From Phycisphaerae bacterium (GTDB lineage: Bacteria > Planctomycetota > Phycisphaerae > UBA1845): 58,550 nt of DNA. The stretch lies in NCBI GenBank assembly GCA_022072505.1, contig JAJVHU010000052.1:1-58550 (forward strand). Reading direction: 5' to 3'. The position numbers and the translations under genes are program-made. The first letter of the stretch is position 1. The number at the start of each line of letters is the position of its first letter. Below, one piece after another: positions 56,753 through 58,550 of this stretch. Below the pieces are notes generated by a model. The model was given only the letters and a program-made list of their open reading frames with translations. It was not told the origin of the DNA and did not search any database.

Positions 56753-56935
56753 CTCGCCTGATTATACCTTTCCGGAATGCGGAAACCACGCCGCCTCTCC
56801 GGAATGCGGAACCCACGCCGCCGCGCCACGTGCCGAGGTGACGCGATCGGTCCGGGGCGTCGTTGCGGCGGGCTTTCGGGAGATGCCGGGCGGAGGGTTC
56901 CTGTTTCCCGCCGGATTCAGGCATAATCCCGCCCG

Positions 56936-57922
56936 ATGCATGACGGACCCGCGACACCGCCGCCCGTGAACGAACCACAGCGTGACGCCCCCCGCACGGA
57001 CCTGACCGTGCGCAAGCCGTGGGAGTCGGCGATCCTCTCGATCCTGCTGCTGTGCGGCGCGTCGTGGACGCTGGAGTCCGTGCTGACCGCGCTGAGCGCG
57101 TCCCCGAACGCCGCGTGGACGTGGATTCATCTCCTTACGACGCCGCAGTTGGGCGACTCGGGGTTCGCGCGGCTGGCGTTCGGATGCAGGGCGGTCACGG
57201 ACCTGGGAACGCTTCTGATGGCGGCGTTGGCGGCCGTGAGGGCGCGTCGGACGGTGTCCGCCTTGCGCATCGCCGGCGCTCTGCACGGCTTGTGCGGGTT
57301 GATGTACTTGTTGTACACGTTGAGCCTCGCGTCTCGGCCGCCGCCGCCGCTGAGCGCCGCCTGGGCCGTCTTCACGCTGCTGGGCATTGCGTATCTCGCG
57401 CCGGCGGGAGTCTGCTTCATGCCGCGCGCTTACTTCGAAAATCTGGCGCGCCCGGCCGTAGCTGTCGCCGCAGGCATGGCGCTTTACGAGGGGATCGCCA
57501 ACATGGGAAACCCCTTGTTTCACTTGTGGTGGTCCGCCGCCAACAACACGTTCTGGTTTCCCTGGTGGGAGAACGCCTGGGCGGGCGGACTGGGTTTCGT
57601 GTCGCTGGTGCTGGCGGCGGGGATTCATAAGGTTCCCTGGATGACGCGGCGCTTCGGCTGGCTCGCGTTGACGGTTTGCGCCGGCATGGGCGCATTTGAG
57701 ACCGTACAGTGGACGTCTGGAGGCGTTTATGCGGACGGATTTGAGTACGCGGCCCATGTCGTTCCTTCGGCGCTGCACGGCGTGCTCTGGCTTCAGTTGA
57801 TGAAATGCGTCCGCGCGGAGGCCCGGGTGCGCGGGATCGGCGCGGCCTGCCGCCACTGCGAGTATGACCTGACGGGCAACGTCTCGGGCGTGTGTCCAGA
57901 GTGCGGGAGCGCTGTGAGATGA
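56936..57922 (+). CDS. Multi-helix membrane protein with zinc-ribbon tail
   Basis: A 328-residue protein with about seven membrane helices (AILSILLLCGASWTLESVL; VTDLGTLLMAALAAV; LHGLCGLMYLLYTLSLAS; TLLGIAYLAPAGVCFM; GGLGFVSLVLAAGIH and others) and the tail CRHCEYDLTGNVSGVCPEC. Its stop codon overlaps the start of the next gene (ATGA), so the two are coupled. Family and function unknown beyond the tail. Confidence 0.75.
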   Translation: MHDGPATPPPVNEPQRDAPRTDLTVRKPWESAILSILLLCGASWTLESVLTALSASPNAAWTWIHLLTTPQLGDSGFARLAFGCRAVTDLGTLLMAALAAVRARRTVSALRIAGALHGLCGLMYLLYTLSLASRPPPPLSAAWAVFTLLGIAYLAPAGVCFMPRAYFENLARPAVAVAAGMALYEGIANMGNPLFHLWWSAANNTFWFPWWENAWAGGLGFVSLVLAAGIHKVPWMTRRFGWLALTVCAGMGAFETVQWTSGGVYADGFEYAAHVVPSALHGVLWLQLMKCVRAEARVRGIGAACRHCEYDLTGNVSGVCPECGSAVR

Positions 57923-58326
57923 TCGGGGCGCTGGTCGGTCTGGGGATCGTGGCGGCGGCGACGGCGTGGTACGTCCGCAGCGTCGTGCTGGGATGGATGA
58001 TCGCCGGTTCGATCGTCTATCTGGGGTTGTGCGCGGCGATGCTCCTGGATCCGGTCGCGCGGATGTGGATCGTCCCCGCCGCGTTTTTCTCTTTCCCCTG
58101 GTGGGCTGCGGGCATCGCCACGGTCGCGTTGATCCCGGGACGGTTGTTGCGCCGGATCCGGCCCCCGCGCGAGCGCGACCCGGTGCGTCGAGGGCGCTAT
58201 CCGCGCGGACTTTGCCACGCCTGCGGATATGACCTGACCGGCAACGTCTCCGGCGCATGCCCCGAATGCGGCGCGCGGCGACCCGCATCCGAGTGGCTGG
58301 AGGAGCACCTGACGCGCTGGCCGTAA
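57919..58326 (+). CDS. Small membrane protein with zinc-ribbon tail
   Basis: Start at the ATG overlapping the previous stop (ATGA), 135 residues. Three membrane helices (LVGLGIVAAATAWYVR; MIAGSIVYLGLCAAMLL; MWIVPAAFFSFPWWAAGIATVALI), then a basic linker and the zinc ribbon CHACGYDLTGNVSGACPEC. Translationally coupled to the upstream membrane protein; the two probably work together. Function unknown. Confidence 0.75.
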   Translation: MIGALVGLGIVAAATAWYVRSVVLGWMIAGSIVYLGLCAAMLLDPVARMWIVPAAFFSFPWWAAGIATVALIPGRLLRRIRPPRERDPVRRGRYPRGLCHACGYDLTGNVSGACPECGARRPASEWLEEHLTRWP

Positions 58327-58550
58327 CCCCCGAGCTGCGCGCGTCAGCAAGCGGTCCGTGCATCGGGAAAGGCGTTCTCCGGCGTCCAGAACCGATTCCG
58401 CCGCGGCGCGACGGCGGTTCGCTCCCTGACGGCTTAGGTTTGCACCCCTCTTATCCGCTCATCAACCGGACTCCGGCGCACCTGTCCTCCAGGCGGATGT
58501 CACCGCGCCACAGAACCAGCCAGCCCGGCGGGCGTTTTCGGGGGTCCGGC
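58327..58550. other. Right-edge intergenic sequence
   Basis: The last 224 bases. A diverged palindromic-repeat-like segment (GAGCTGCGCGCGTCAGCAAG) at about 58331. No gene recognised within the window. Confidence 0.4.

Overview
The window is high-GC bacterial DNA that most resembles a member of the Planctomycetota, probably Phycisphaerae or a close relative. The evidence is: three proteins ending in a zinc ribbon of the form CxxC-YDLTGNVSG-CPEC, a large Ser/Thr kinase with a repeat-rich sensor half lying between two ECF sigma factors, a pseudopilin whose C-terminus ends in an FFDGH-type motif, ResB/ResC cytochrome c maturation, many secreted Cys-rich proteins, and dispersed short palindromic repeats between genes. 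No tRNA, rRNA or CRISPR array was seen.

Layout. 1-2.5 kb: the tail of a secreted-type Cys-rich protein, then a type II restriction-modification pair on the minus strand. 2.5-3.2 kb: a gene remnant and 29-bp tandem repeats. 3.2-8.4 kb: a queuosine-precursor transporter, an SGNH hydrolase, glycerol-3-phosphate dehydrogenase and a DegT-type aminotransferase. 8.6-16.8 kb (plus strand): a QueD-like enzyme, two secreted Cys-containing proteins, then ECF sigma / kinase / ECF sigma. 16.8-19.8 kb: a LexA-like HTH/S24 regulator, SurE and a double-FHA protein. 20.3-42.2 kb is an unbroken minus-strand run: ResC, ResB, an OmpA-type lipoprotein, a membrane-tethered HTH protein, DapB, a four-ribbon secreted protein, an iodotyrosine-deiodinase-like flavoprotein, an M23 peptidase, a sulfatase-fold hydrolase, a sugar oxidoreductase/isomerase pair, a QueC-like protein, a kinase-like/deoxyribosyltransferase-like fusion, a pseudopilin pair and a two-repeat secreted protein.

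42.5-44.9 kb is a complete-looking transposon: a 12-bp perfect terminal inverted repeat, an 8-bp target duplication (TTTTCGCC), an IS1-like DDE transposase, and a three-gene cargo operon whose central gene is a ClpP/SppA-like serine protease of the SDH-proteinase type. This is the most interesting item in the window. After it come a DUF2335-like membrane protein with a small partner, a secreted endonuclease/phosphatase-fold protein, AccA, an M14 peptidase, SdhC, an uncharacterised secreted protein, a cupin, an HD-GYP protein, a Uma2-type protein and three membrane proteins with planctomycete zinc-ribbon tails.

How the genes work together. Queuosine metabolism is represented by three separated genes (YhhQ-like transporter, QueD-like, QueC-like with an altered PP-loop). 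Envelope and respiration functions (ResB/C, SdhC, OmpA lipoprotein, M23, M14) are scattered. Regulation centres on the sigma-kinase-sigma cluster and its FHA and S24 neighbours. Start codons were chosen from ribosome binding sites and protein starts where visible; several remain ambiguous and are marked.
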